A stretch of DNA of 33,365 bases, from assembly GCA_019459325.1 (NCBI GenBank), contig JAIBFA010000050.1, positions 1-33,365 of the forward strand. Direction: 5' to 3'. This document shows positions 18,710-27,063 of this stretch, piece after piece. The DNA is from Thiobacillus sp. Its GTDB lineage: Bacteria > Pseudomonadota > Gammaproteobacteria > Burkholderiales > Thiobacillaceae. A program made the position numbers and the translations under genes. The notes under the pieces are model-generated. The model was not told where the DNA came from and made no database searches. It saw nothing but the letters and a program-made list of their open reading frames with translations. Each line of letters opens with the position of its first letter. Position 1 is the first letter of the stretch.

Positions 18710-19178
18710 GCTGCCATTCCTGGATCAGCTCGCGGATGGCTGCACAGGCAGGGGGAATGGCGGCGGCAACAGCCGGGGTGGGATGTTCGCCCCAGTCGAC
18801 GACGTCGGGCCGGATCGCCAGCAGCGCGCGCTTTTCCGGCCAATGACCGGCCAGCAGCGCGATCGCACGCAGATCGGTCAGTCCCACTTCATGAACCGTG
18901 GACTTGCGATTGCTCATCAGAAAAGCGTCCATGTCCTCTCCCTTCAACAATGCCCATTCACCTGGTTTGTTTTTGATATTGGCAGCATCGACGACGATCA
19001 GCGCATCGGCGTCCTCGATCGGTCCCGCCAGGGTAAAGGACAGGGTTCCACCATCGAGCAGAGTCACGCCGGGCCAATGGGCCAGTTCGGGCTCAAGCGC
19101 CTGTAGCACGTGAATGCCTACGCCTTCGTCGGTGAGCAGTGTATTGCCGATGCCGAGCACGAGCATTTTTGTTTTCAT
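18699..19178 (-). CDS. hupD: Hydrogenase maturation endopeptidase
   Basis: 159 residues, the family size. The N-terminal GIGNTLLTDEGVGIHVLQAL carries the first acidic nickel ligand. VVDAANIKN and the STVHEVGL histidine give the other two. The enzyme uses nickel in the large subunit to recognise it and cuts after the last histidine of DPCxxCxxH, here H572 of HynL. Starting at the ATG at 19178 it is the first gene of the minus-strand hydrogenase cluster, divergent from hypC. The ribosome site is weak. Confidence 0.93.
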   Translation of the reverse strand: MKTKMLVLGIGNTLLTDEGVGIHVLQALEPELAHWPGVTLLDGGTLSFTLAGPIEDADALIVVDAANIKNKPGEWALLKGEDMDAFLMSNRKSTVHEVGLTDLRAIALLAGHWPEKRALLAIRPDVVDWGEHPTPAVAAAIPPACAAIRELIQEWQHVA

Positions 19179-19327
19179 TGCGACAATCTATCAGCACAGC
19201 ATTCGGATAACAACCATGAAATTATTTCAAGCATTTGATTCTTAATAATAATTCCGTAATATTCGAATTCAGCCCGTCACCCGCCAATCACTTATACTGA
19301 CTTGAGTGTAGTTTCTGATTGCCGCCC
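19179..19327. promoter_or_regulatory. Divergent hydrogenase/hyp promoter region with a TGAAAT-T-ATTTCA palindrome
   Basis: This AT-rich 149-base gap must hold promoters for both hupD (-) and hypC (+). A perfect 13-bp inverted repeat, TGAAAT-T-ATTTCA, lies at 19217-19229 and could be an operator. TATACT at 19293-19298 is a possible -10 for hypC, without a good -35. No GG-N10-GC sigma-54 element was found on either strand. Confidence 0.5.
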
Positions 19328-19558
19328 ATGTGCCTTGCCATTCCCATGCAGATCGAATCGATCGAAGGCTATACCGCCCGTTGCCAGGCGAAGGGCGTGT
19401 GGCGCGACGTCAGCCTGTTCATGATGCAGGACGAACCGCCCTTGGTCGGCGACTTCGTCATGGTGCACGTGGGTTACGCCATCCAGAAAATTGCCGAATC
19501 CGACGCCCGTACCACCTGGGAACTGCTGGACCAGATCCTGGAGGAAAGCGGTGCATGA
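19328..19558 (+). CDS. hypC: Hydrogenase maturation chaperone HypC
   Basis: 76 residues beginning MCLAIPMQI. Cys2 is the essential residue that binds the HypD/iron complex and the large-subunit precursor, so the ATG at 19328 is the right start, not the TTG at 19319. VGDFVMVHVGYAIQKI is the conserved second half. HypC helps make and deliver the Fe(CN)2CO group. No good ribosome site precedes it. It is the first gene of hypC-A-B-D-F-E. Confidence 0.96.
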   Translation: MCLAIPMQIESIEGYTARCQAKGVWRDVSLFMMQDEPPLVGDFVMVHVGYAIQKIAESDARTTWELLDQILEESGA

Positions 19559-19913
19559 ACTCGCCGTTGCCCAGGCGCTCGTCGAGCAGGTGGACGCCGT
19601 GATCGATCAGCATGGAGCAACACTGGCCAGACTGATCCGCGTGCGCATCGGCCCGCTCGCCGGCGTGGTGCCGGAACTGCTGGCCACGGCCTTTCCGCTG
19701 GCCGCCGCCGGCAGCCGCATGGAACACGCCGAACTGGAATTCACCCACGCACCGATCCGGGTTCGCTGCCAGACCTGCGGTGCCGAGACCGAAGCCGCGA
19801 TGAACCGCCTGATCTGCGGCGCCTGCGGCGACTGGCACACCCAGATCATTTCCGGCGACGAGCTGCTGCTCGAAAGCGTCGAACTCGAAACTTCCCCTAC
19901 CCTCGCCCCGTAA
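19551..19913 (+). CDS. hypA: Nickel insertion protein HypA
   Basis: 120 residues, GTG start at 19551 inside the end of hypC (8-base overlap), with GAGGAAA upstream. The GTG gives (M)HELAVAQ, whose His2 and Glu3 form the nickel site of the family. A structural zinc site is formed by CQTC and CGAC about 13 residues apart. HypA and HypB load nickel into the large subunit. Confidence 0.95.
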   Translation: MHELAVAQALVEQVDAVIDQHGATLARLIRVRIGPLAGVVPELLATAFPLAAAGSRMEHAELEFTHAPIRVRCQTCGAETEAAMNRLICGACGDWHTQIISGDELLLESVELETSPTLAP

Positions 19914-19919
19914 AAAACC

Positions 19920-20726
19920 ATGTGTGATACCTGCGGCTGCAACCTCACCCCCGGCAATAAGCACCTTGCGTTCAAGCCCGTCGCCAAAGGCGCGACGGCA
20001 GTGTCCGTGCTGAAGGGCCTGCTGCAAAAGAACGACGACCAGGCCGGCCACAACCGCGAGCACTTCGACAAGCGCGGCATCCTCGCCATCAACCTGATGT
20101 CCTCGCCCGGCTCCGGCAAGACCGCGCTGCTGGAGGCGACGCTGACCGCACTGAAGGACGAATTCACCTGTGCCGTGATCGAGGGCGACCTCGAAACCGA
20201 GAACGATGCCGAGCGCATCCGCGCCAAGGGCGTGCAGGCGCACCAGATCGTCACCGGCACCGCCTGCCACCTCGACGCGCATCTGGTGCACGACGCGCTG
20301 CATCACATGCGCCTCGACGGCGTCGACATCCTGTTCATCGAAAACGTCGGCAACCTGGTCTGCCCCGCCAGCTTCGACCTCGGTCAGCACCTCAATATCA
20401 CCCTGCTCTCGGTCACCGAGGGCGACGACAAGCCGGCCAAGTACCCGGTGATGTTCCGCGCCGCCGACGCCATGCTGCTGACCAAGACCGACCTGTTGGC
20501 CGTGCTCGACGACTTCGATCCGGACAAGGCCGAAGCGCACCTGCGCAATCTCGCCAACCCGGCCCCGGTGATGCGCCTGTCGGCGCGCAAGGCTCTCGGC
20601 ATGGACGCGTGGCTGACCTGGCTGCGCGAGCAGCTCGCCGCCCAGCGCGCCCGCGTGGCCATCGGTCAGTCGCGCCGCCCGGCGATCCAGAGCGACGGCA
20701 TGAAATATCACAGCGTCACCGCCTGA
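19920..20726 (+). CDS. hypB: Nickel-handling GTPase HypB
   Basis: 268 residues. The N terminus MCDTCGCN holds the CxxCGC high-affinity nickel motif. There is no histidine-rich stretch, so storage is unlikely. The GTPase domain starts near residue 50 with the P-loop SSPGSGKTALLE; further on are IEGDLETENDAERI, FIENVGNLVCPASFDLG with the metal-binding cysteine, and the TKTD guanine motif. It delivers nickel with HypA. It starts 6 bases after hypA. Confidence 0.97.
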   Translation: MCDTCGCNLTPGNKHLAFKPVAKGATAVSVLKGLLQKNDDQAGHNREHFDKRGILAINLMSSPGSGKTALLEATLTALKDEFTCAVIEGDLETENDAERIRAKGVQAHQIVTGTACHLDAHLVHDALHHMRLDGVDILFIENVGNLVCPASFDLGQHLNITLLSVTEGDDKPAKYPVMFRAADAMLLTKTDLLAVLDDFDPDKAEAHLRNLANPAPVMRLSARKALGMDAWLTWLREQLAAQRARVAIGQSRRPAIQSDGMKYHSVTA

Positions 20727-21823
20727 TGGATCACGCCCGCGCCTGGCTGGACAAGATCCACGCCCTCGACTTCGACCGCACGATCAAGATCATGAACGTG
20801 TGCGGCGGCCATGAACGTTCGATCACCCAGGCCGGTCTGCGCGGTGCGTTGCCGAAATGGGTCGAACTGGTGCCCGGGCCCGGCTGCCCGGTGTGCGTGT
20901 GTCCGGAGGAAGACGTCTACCAGGCCATGCAGCTCGCGTTGCAGGACAAGGTCATCCTGGTCGCCTTCGGCGACATGCTGCGGGTGCCGGTCAACGTGAA
21001 GAAAGGCGAAGTGCGCTCGCTCGCCGAGGCGCAGGCGGCAGGCGCCGACGTGCGCCCGATCGCCAGCCCGCTCGACGCGCGCAAGATTGCGCTGGAGAAT
21101 CCCGACCGCCCCGTGGTGTTCTTCGCCGCCGGCTTCGAGACCACCACTGCGCCGACCGCGGCGATGCTGGCAGAGGGCATTCCGGACAATCTGTCCATCC
21201 TGCTGTCCGGCCGGCTGACCTGGCCGGCGGTGGCGATGCTGCTGGAGTCCGGCAGCCCTGGCTTCGATGCGCTGGTCGCGCCCGGCCACGTCTCCACCGT
21301 GATGGGGCCGGAGGAATGGGCCTTCGTCGTCGACCGCCACGAGATTCCCGCAGCGGTCGCCGGCTTCGCACCGGAGTCGCTGCTGGCGTCGTTCTATTCG
21401 GTGCTGCGGCAACTGAAAAGTGGCGAGCGCTTTCTCGACAATTGCTATCGCGAAGTCGCCCATCCCGGCGGCAATCCCACCGGCCGCCGCCTGCTCGATG
21501 GCACGCTCGATGTCGTCGACGCCAACTGGCGCGGCATCGGCATCATCCCCCACTCGGGCTATGCGCTGAAGCCGGCGTATGCCAAACACGACGCGCGCCT
21601 GCTGTTCCCCGACCACGCCGACCCCACCCGCCGCCGCGCCGGAGAAATGCCGCCCGGCTGCGATTGCGCGCAGGTGGTGCTGGGCAAGATCTATCCCAAC
21701 CAGTGCCGCATCTATGGCAAGGCCTGCACGCCGCGCAACCCGGTCGGCCCCTGCATGGTGTCGGACGAAGGCGCCTGCCGCATCTGGTGGGCGGGCGGTG
21801 TGCGCGTAGCCGTCGATGCCTGA
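20726..21823 (+). CDS. hypD: Hydrogenase maturation iron-sulfur protein HypD
   Basis: 365 residues, starting at the ATG at 20726, which overlaps the hypB stop as TGATG. Conserved motifs are IMNVCGGHE, the redox-active GPGCPVCVCP, and FAAGFETTTAPTAAML. The C-terminal [4Fe-4S] ligands are in PPGCDCAQVV, NQCRIYGKACTPRNP and CMVSDEGAC. HypD is the scaffold on which iron receives CN and CO before transfer by HypC. The longer frame starting at 20609 runs back into hypB and is rejected. Confidence 0.97.
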   Translation: MDHARAWLDKIHALDFDRTIKIMNVCGGHERSITQAGLRGALPKWVELVPGPGCPVCVCPEEDVYQAMQLALQDKVILVAFGDMLRVPVNVKKGEVRSLAEAQAAGADVRPIASPLDARKIALENPDRPVVFFAAGFETTTAPTAAMLAEGIPDNLSILLSGRLTWPAVAMLLESGSPGFDALVAPGHVSTVMGPEEWAFVVDRHEIPAAVAGFAPESLLASFYSVLRQLKSGERFLDNCYREVAHPGGNPTGRRLLDGTLDVVDANWRGIGIIPHSGYALKPAYAKHDARLLFPDHADPTRRRAGEMPPGCDCAQVVLGKIYPNQCRIYGKACTPRNPVGPCMVSDEGACRIWWAGGVRVAVDA

Positions 21824-24041
21824 TCGCATCGCCCAATTCATTACCATCAACGGCCGGGTGCAGGGCGTGGGCTTCCGGCCCTTCGTCTACCGTGTCGCGC
21901 ATCAGCATCAGATCAGCGGATGGGTGCGCAACGTCAATGGTGCGGTTGAAATCCATGCCGAAGGCAGGCCTGTGCAATTGCAGCGTTTCAGCGACGCACT
22001 GCTGAACGAAGCACCGCCCTTATCCGCTCCCGGCCCGCTTGCCATTACGGACTGTGCCGCCGAACAGATTGAGGATTTTTCCATCCGCGACAGCCAGTCC
22101 GCCAGCACCGCGGATATTCACCTGCCCCCCGACGGCTTCGTCTGTGCCGACTGCCTCGCCGAACTGCACGACCCGACCAACCGCCGCCATCGCTATCCCT
22201 TCATCACCTGCACTCAGTGCGGGCCGCGCTACACCCTGATCACCGCCCTGCCTTACGATCGCCCCAACACGGCCATGCGCGACTTCACGCTGTGTCCGGA
22301 CTGCCGGCAGGAATACGACAACCCGCTCGACCGCCGCTTCCACGCCGAGCCGATCGCCTGCCCGGTGTGCGGGCCACATCTGCAGTTTGTGTCAGCTGAA
22401 GAAACGCACGAGGGAGATGAAGCAGCGCTCGCCGCTGCCGTCGCTGCCTTGCATGCCGGAAAAATCGTCGCGGTCAAAGGGGTCGGCGGCTACCACCTGC
22501 TGTGCGACGCAAGAAATGATGAAGCCATCGCCCTGCTACGTGCGCGCAAGCCGCGGCCGGCCAAGCCGCTGGCGGTGATGTTCCGCGATATCGACACGCT
22601 GCGATCCGCTGTGGGGGTGACGCCGGAAATGGAACGCTTTCTCGCATCGCCCGAACGCCCCATCGTTCTGCTGCGTAAGCGTGACGAGTCCAGTCTGTCC
22701 GAACTCATCGCGCCCGCTCTCGCGGAAATCGGCTGCCTGTTGCCCTACTCGCCGCTGCACGACCTGCTGCTGACCGACTTCGGCGGCCCGCTGGTGGCCA
22801 CTTCGGGCAATCTCTCCGGCGAGCCGGTGCTGACCGACGCGCTTGAGGCACAAACCCGGCTTGCCCGCATCGCCGACGCCTTCCTGCACCATGACCGCCC
22901 CATCGTGCGCCCGGCCGACGACCCGGTGTATCGCGTCATCGCCGGCGTGGCGCGGCCGCTGCGCATGGGGCGCGGCAGTGCGCCCTTGGAACTCGAACTA
23001 CCCGCCGTCCTGCCCGCTCCCGTTCTGGCGCTCGGCAGCCACATGAAGAACACGCTGTGCCTCGCGTGGGGCAATCGCGCCGTTGTCTCGCCGCATGTCG
23101 GCGAACTCGATACGCTTCGCAGCCTGGATACCCTCGGCCAGGTTGCAGCCGATCTGCAGCGCCTGTATCAGGTGCGGGCGACCAGGCTGATCGTCGATCG
23201 CCACCCCGGCTATGGCACTCGCCGCTACGCCCGCGACAGCGGCTTGCCCTTGTTCGAAGTCTGGCATCACCACGCCCACGCGTCGGCACTGGCGTGGGAA
23301 TTTCCTGAAGTAAGCGAATGGATCGTATTTGCGTGGGACGGCGTCGGCCTCGGCGAGGATCAGACCCTGTGGGGCGGCGAGGCCTTCACCGGTGCGCCCG
23401 GCCGCTGGCAGCGCGCCGCCTCGATGCGGCCGTTCCGGCTGCCCGGCGCTGACAAAGCCGGGCGTGAGCCCTGGCGCGCCGCTGCGGCCTTGCTGTGGGA
23501 GACGGGTCAGACTGCGCCGTTTGCGCCCGAGCCGCTACACCAGGCGTGGTCGGCCCGGCTGAACAGCCCGGCCAGTTCGGCGGTCGGGCGCCTGTTCGAT
23601 GCTGCAGCGGCGCTGTGCGGCGTGTGCAGCCACGCCAGCTTCGAGGGCGAAGGCCCGATGCGGCTGGAAGCCGTTGCTGCAGATACCGAAGGCGAAGTCG
23701 TTGCGCTGCCGCTTGAGCACGACCTGCTTGGCGTGTGGCGCACCGACTGGGCGCCGCTGTTGCCCATGCTCACCGACCCCACCCGCCCGGTAGCCGAGCG
23801 CGCAGCCAGCTTTCATCTCAGCCTCGCACAGGCACTGGTCGAACAGGCGAAACAGCTGCGCGAGCAAACCGGCATCCGGTCCGTCGGCCTCACGGGCGGC
23901 GTGTTCCAGAACCGCCTGCTCGCCGAAGCGGCCATCGTGCTGCTGGAGGCAGCCGGGTTGAGCGTGCACCTGCCGCGACGTGTTCCGGTCAACGATGCCG
24001 GGTTAAGCTTCGGCCAGGTCATCGAATTTCTTCACCCGTAA
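21816..24041 (+). CDS. hypF: Carbamoyltransferase HypF
   Basis: 741 residues, full length. The acylphosphatase domain is at the N terminus (GRVQGVGFRPFVYRVA). Two zinc-finger units of CxxC pairs lie near residues 105-190 (CADC, CTQCGP, CPDC, CPVCGP). A YrdC-like domain follows (VKGVGGYHLLCDA, then PLAVMFRD). The C-terminal Kae1-like domain has HHHAHASALAWE and GLTGGVFQNRLL. HypF makes the thiocarboxamide on HypE from carbamoyl phosphate, the source of the cyanide ligands. It overlaps hypD by 8 bases. Confidence 0.97.
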   Translation: MPDRIAQFITINGRVQGVGFRPFVYRVAHQHQISGWVRNVNGAVEIHAEGRPVQLQRFSDALLNEAPPLSAPGPLAITDCAAEQIEDFSIRDSQSASTADIHLPPDGFVCADCLAELHDPTNRRHRYPFITCTQCGPRYTLITALPYDRPNTAMRDFTLCPDCRQEYDNPLDRRFHAEPIACPVCGPHLQFVSAEETHEGDEAALAAAVAALHAGKIVAVKGVGGYHLLCDARNDEAIALLRARKPRPAKPLAVMFRDIDTLRSAVGVTPEMERFLASPERPIVLLRKRDESSLSELIAPALAEIGCLLPYSPLHDLLLTDFGGPLVATSGNLSGEPVLTDALEAQTRLARIADAFLHHDRPIVRPADDPVYRVIAGVARPLRMGRGSAPLELELPAVLPAPVLALGSHMKNTLCLAWGNRAVVSPHVGELDTLRSLDTLGQVAADLQRLYQVRATRLIVDRHPGYGTRRYARDSGLPLFEVWHHHAHASALAWEFPEVSEWIVFAWDGVGLGEDQTLWGGEAFTGAPGRWQRAASMRPFRLPGADKAGREPWRAAAALLWETGQTAPFAPEPLHQAWSARLNSPASSAVGRLFDAAAALCGVCSHASFEGEGPMRLEAVAADTEGEVVALPLEHDLLGVWRTDWAPLLPMLTDPTRPVAERAASFHLSLAQALVEQAKQLREQTGIRSVGLTGGVFQNRLLAEAAIVLLEAAGLSVHLPRRVPVNDAGLSFGQVIEFLHP

Positions 24042-24047
24042 AAACCC

Positions 24048-25052
24048 ATGGAAGACACCCGCATTCTCCTCGCGCACGGCAACGGCGGCCGCCTCATGCG
24101 CGAACTCATTACAGACATCTTTGCCCGTCACCTCGGCAACCCGCTGCTCGACACCGACGCCGACGCCGTCACGCTGCCGCATGTGGACGGCGAGATCATG
24201 GTCACCACCGACGGCTTTACCGTCGAGCCGCTCGAATTTCCCGGCGGCGACATCGGTTCGCTCGCCGTACATGGCGTGGTCAACGACCTGGCGGTGGTCG
24301 GGGCCGATCCGCTCTATTTCACCCTGTCCGCACTCATCGAGGAAGGACTGGAAATCGCGAAGCTGGATCGTCTTATTGCCAGCTTCGCGCGGGCGGCCCG
24401 GCACAACCGCGTTGCCGTGGTGGCCGGCGACACCAAGGTGGTGCGCCGTGGCGAAGGCAGCGGCCTGTATCTGACCGTCACCGGCATCGGCGTCCGGCGC
24501 GCGGCCGCCCGGCTCGCCATGGACCGCATTGCGCCGGGCGACGTGGTGCTGGTCTCCGGCACGGTCGGCGATCACGGGATTGCAGTGATGCTGGCGCGCG
24601 AGCAGTTCGGCCTGTCCGGCGAGCTGCGCTCCGACTCGGCCTCGGTGTTGCCGCTGACGCGCGCTGTGCGCGATTTGCCCGATCTCAAATTCATGCGTGA
24701 TCCGACGCGCGGCGGGCTCGCCACGGTCGCTCACGAAATCGCGCGCGCCAGCGGCCACAGCGTGGCGCTGGCGCAGAACGCAGTGCCGCTGCGCCCGGAA
24801 GTGGTATCGGTCTGTGAAATGCTGGGCTACGACCCGTACTTCCTGGCGTGCGAAGGCCGAGTCGTCGCCATCGTCGATCCCGTCGCGGCCGATGAAGTGC
24901 TCGCCCGCTGGCGCGCCCTGCCAGAGGGCCGCGACGCCGACATCATCGGCCGCATCGAAACGGGGGGCGGACGGGTGATTCTGGAAACCGGCCTCGGCGG
25001 CCGGCGCGTGCTGGACGAACTGGAAGATGATCCGCTGCCGCGGATCTGCTAA
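24048..25052 (+). CDS. hypE: Cyanide-ligand carrier HypE
   Basis: 334 residues with the AIRS/PurM-type fold: LLAHGNGGRLM at the N terminus, MVTTDGFTVEPLEFPGGDIG, and LKFMRDPTRGGLATVAHEI. It ends in PRIC, whose terminal cysteine accepts the carbamoyl group and is dehydrated to thiocyanate. It is the last gene of the hyp operon, 6 bases after hypF. No clear terminator follows. Confidence 0.97.
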   Translation: MEDTRILLAHGNGGRLMRELITDIFARHLGNPLLDTDADAVTLPHVDGEIMVTTDGFTVEPLEFPGGDIGSLAVHGVVNDLAVVGADPLYFTLSALIEEGLEIAKLDRLIASFARAARHNRVAVVAGDTKVVRRGEGSGLYLTVTGIGVRRAAARLAMDRIAPGDVVLVSGTVGDHGIAVMLAREQFGLSGELRSDSASVLPLTRAVRDLPDLKFMRDPTRGGLATVAHEIARASGHSVALAQNAVPLRPEVVSVCEMLGYDPYFLACEGRVVAIVDPVAADEVLARWRALPEGRDADIIGRIETGGGRVILETGLGGRRVLDELEDDPLPRIC

Positions 25053-25266
25053 ATCGATGGGTAGATACTCGGGGTAGATCAGACGGACGGTGTCGGCCTA
25101 CTCTGTTCTATAGGCTCAAATCGACCCTGAAGAAACAGCCATGGCCTGTTCGCCGGATGTCCGTTGATGGAGCGGAAATTGACGCTCCTCTTTGGTCTGG
25201 TGGCTGAGACTATCGGACGATGCCTTGGTGGGCCAGACACCCTGAAATTCGAGAGTGGCTTGTCGG

Positions 25267-25282
25267 GAAACTTTACAGTTTC
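25267..25282. promoter_or_regulatory. Perfect inverted repeat, possible activator site
   Basis: GAAACT-TTAC-AGTTTC lies 69-84 bases before the sigma-54-like element, a usual place for an enhancer-binding activator. With its left flank it reads TGTCGG-N5-TTTACA, which recalls the motif I associate with PrsR-regulated, RpoN-dependent PEP-CTERM genes in betaproteobacteria. That link is from memory and weak. Confidence 0.45.
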
Positions 25283-25350
25283 TCTCCTGTGTGCCCACTC
25301 TTCCGTGATCCCACTTTATAAACATTGCCCTCCAGCCTCGCTGCAGCTAC

Positions 25351-25366
25351 TGGCATGTTTCCTGCA
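25351..25366 (+). promoter_or_regulatory. Sigma-54-like promoter of the unknown cassette
   Basis: TGGCAT-GTTTC-CTGCA keeps the invariant GG-N10-GC spacing and differs from the TGGCAC-N5-TTGCA consensus at two bases. Transcription would start near 25377, giving a leader of about 135 bases before the ATG at 25513, with a 28-bp palindrome inside it. Chance matches of this quality are possible. Confidence 0.5.
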
Positions 25367-25388
25367 TTCATGGGTTTCGGCTATTTTC

Positions 25389-25416
25389 CCATTGGAATCC
25401 TCGAGGATCCCAATGG
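25389..25416. repeat. 28-bp near-perfect palindrome in the cassette leader
   Basis: The core ATCCTCGAGGAT is flanked by CCATTGG on the left and CCAATGG on the right, with a single mismatched pair (A/C) between core and flanks. In RNA this would be a strong hairpin about 100 bases before the start codon of the first cassette gene. There is no U-tract, so it is not a standard terminator. It could be an operator or an mRNA-stabilising structure. Confidence 0.75.
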
Positions 25417-25512
25417 CTGACGCAAAAACCTTCTTCAATAAGTCCAGATATTGATCGAGAGTTTGTCTGAAGCAGTTAGGACGTATCAATTCAACTCAGG
25501 AGGACGGGCTTG

Positions 25513-27063
25513 ATGTTTACATTTTCCAGGGGGCTCACCCTAGCAACGACGCTAGGTATGTTTTTTCACGCGAGCGTTTGTGCATCGGCACAACTCTATG
25601 ACGAGGCACGTGACAAGCAGGGGGCGGCTGCGAAGAAGGCGTGGGAGGCGTTTGACATCGACTCGGTCATTGCTGTTGAAAGAGGGAATCTCAAAACCTT
25701 GCTTGATTCCGAGCTTGAGACCCAGGACCGGCTTGCGGCCACCATTCGCAACAACCGGCTCCACTACATGGTGGGCGCTACTGTAAACGATGGCCTTGTC
25801 GATCCAGTGGAAAAGCGCCTTGTCGCGCTGGTGGTCGACAAGGAAGGCGATATCAAGGGGGCCATGGAAGCAATAAACAACACCGAAACACCGCGTACCG
25901 CGTTCAATAATCGACAGAACAAGTTCATCGCCTTGCAGCCCGACTTCGATGCACAGCAGTTGGGTACACCTAGTTGTGCTTCTGTAGCCGGGGACGTGAC
26001 CCCCGAGCCCTTCGAGAAGGCACTTGCTTCGTCGGACCCGCTCAAGAAAGGAACAGCAGAAGCACTGTTGGATGAGCTTCGCAAGACCTGCCGAGGCATC
26101 TCTGATGACACCGGCTTCGAAGTCTATAAGGACCTTCAGGGTGAAATTGGCAAGGCCTTGCAGCGTTACATGGATGAGCAGACGGCGCTTGTTGCGGACA
26201 GGAGTACTGCAGAGAAGGCCAAGGGTGAGTATAAGAAAGCATTGGAGGCCTACAAACAAGCCCAATCGGACACCTCGCCAGACGCAACCAGGAAGGTGCA
26301 GGAGGCTGCAGTTAAGCTGGACAAGGCAGTGAATGGACTTGAAGGATTGCAGAACGCCGCGTCTGCGCAGTTCCTGTCACAGGAGCGATTGAAGTCGTTG
26401 CAAGCGTTCATCAAGACCGTGACCTCTGCCAAGGACGGCATGCCCTCTGCAGATGCCAGCAAGGCTGCAGTGGCTTTGGTGATTGTCCCTGCGCTTGCGG
26501 ACACCGCCACGCAATCGTTGGCCGATGCCAAGCAACCCCTGGCGCTACCCCTACTGATTCAACGTGACCACGAGCAACTGCAGTTGGAGGCGGCCAACAG
26601 GGATATAGCTGCCCGGCAGGCACAGATTGAGCTATCCAGGAAGGTCGTTGAGACCCTCTTCGAAGAAGCCCAACAGCTCGGGCTCGCCTATCGTGATCTC
26701 ACCACTGTAGATAAGGGCAGGAATATCGACCTCACCCGCTTTGGGCCAATGAAGTTCATCGATGCATTCAACAAGGCCAGCCCTGACGAAAAAGAGCTTC
26801 TGTACATAAGTGCAGTCCGCTATTTGGATGTGCTCTATCGTTACGATGCGACGAGATACAAGCAGGAGTATATGAGGGTGGCGGCAATCCATGAGCAAGC
26901 CCTGGCCTACGCCGAAATCAATGCGAAGCAATGGCAGTCACTCATCGGAGCAACAGTCAACCAGCTTGCCGAGTACGGGGCGGGCGGCATCAAGGCTGAT
27001 ACCGTTGCGAATCTGCTCAATGCTGCAGGTGTTCTATGGATCGGACACGGAGTCAACAAATGA
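25513..27063 (+). CDS. Unrecognised exported, mainly helical protein (cassette gene 1)
   Basis: 516 residues from the ATG at 25513, with AGGAGG at 25498-25503. A signal peptide (LTLATTLGMFFHASVCASA) with likely cleavage after ASA-Q gives a mature periplasmic or surface protein. The rest is rich in alanine, lysine, glutamate and glutamine, with coiled-coil-like stretches near residues 210-265 (EKAKGEYKKALEAYKQAQSD) and 345-385. Two cysteines, in PSCAS and KTCRG, could pair. I recognise no domain. One sample line (25861-25920) has 29 G+C in 60, below the neighbouring operons. The gene overlaps the next by ATGA. Confidence 0.8.
   Translation: MFTFSRGLTLATTLGMFFHASVCASAQLYDEARDKQGAAAKKAWEAFDIDSVIAVERGNLKTLLDSELETQDRLAATIRNNRLHYMVGATVNDGLVDPVEKRLVALVVDKEGDIKGAMEAINNTETPRTAFNNRQNKFIALQPDFDAQQLGTPSCASVAGDVTPEPFEKALASSDPLKKGTAEALLDELRKTCRGISDDTGFEVYKDLQGEIGKALQRYMDEQTALVADRSTAEKAKGEYKKALEAYKQAQSDTSPDATRKVQEAAVKLDKAVNGLEGLQNAASAQFLSQERLKSLQAFIKTVTSAKDGMPSADASKAAVALVIVPALADTATQSLADAKQPLALPLLIQRDHEQLQLEAANRDIAARQAQIELSRKVVETLFEEAQQLGLAYRDLTTVDKGRNIDLTRFGPMKFIDAFNKASPDEKELLYISAVRYLDVLYRYDATRYKQEYMRVAAIHEQALAYAEINAKQWQSLIGATVNQLAEYGAGGIKADTVANLLNAAGVLWIGHGVNK

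Larger units (their letters stand above)
25053..25512. other. 460-base non-coding stretch with promoter-like elements
   Basis: No convincing gene is seen. Short open frames here (for example 25164-25454 on +) have no ribosome site or recognisable content. The stretch contains an inverted repeat at 25267-25282, a sigma-54-like element at 25351-25366 and a 28-bp palindrome at 25389-25416, all listed separately. It marks the step from the GC-rich hyp operon to the lower-GC cassette and may be the edge of an insertion. Confidence 0.7.

Noticed and set aside
19179-19327. Sigma-54 promoter for the hydrogenase operons
   Set aside because: No GG-N10-GC pair with a TGGCAC-like context was found on either strand.
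25164-25454. 96-codon plus-strand frame in the gap before the cassette
   Set aside because: No ribosome site, no recognisable motif, and it covers the palindrome and the sigma-54-like element. A decayed gene cannot be excluded.
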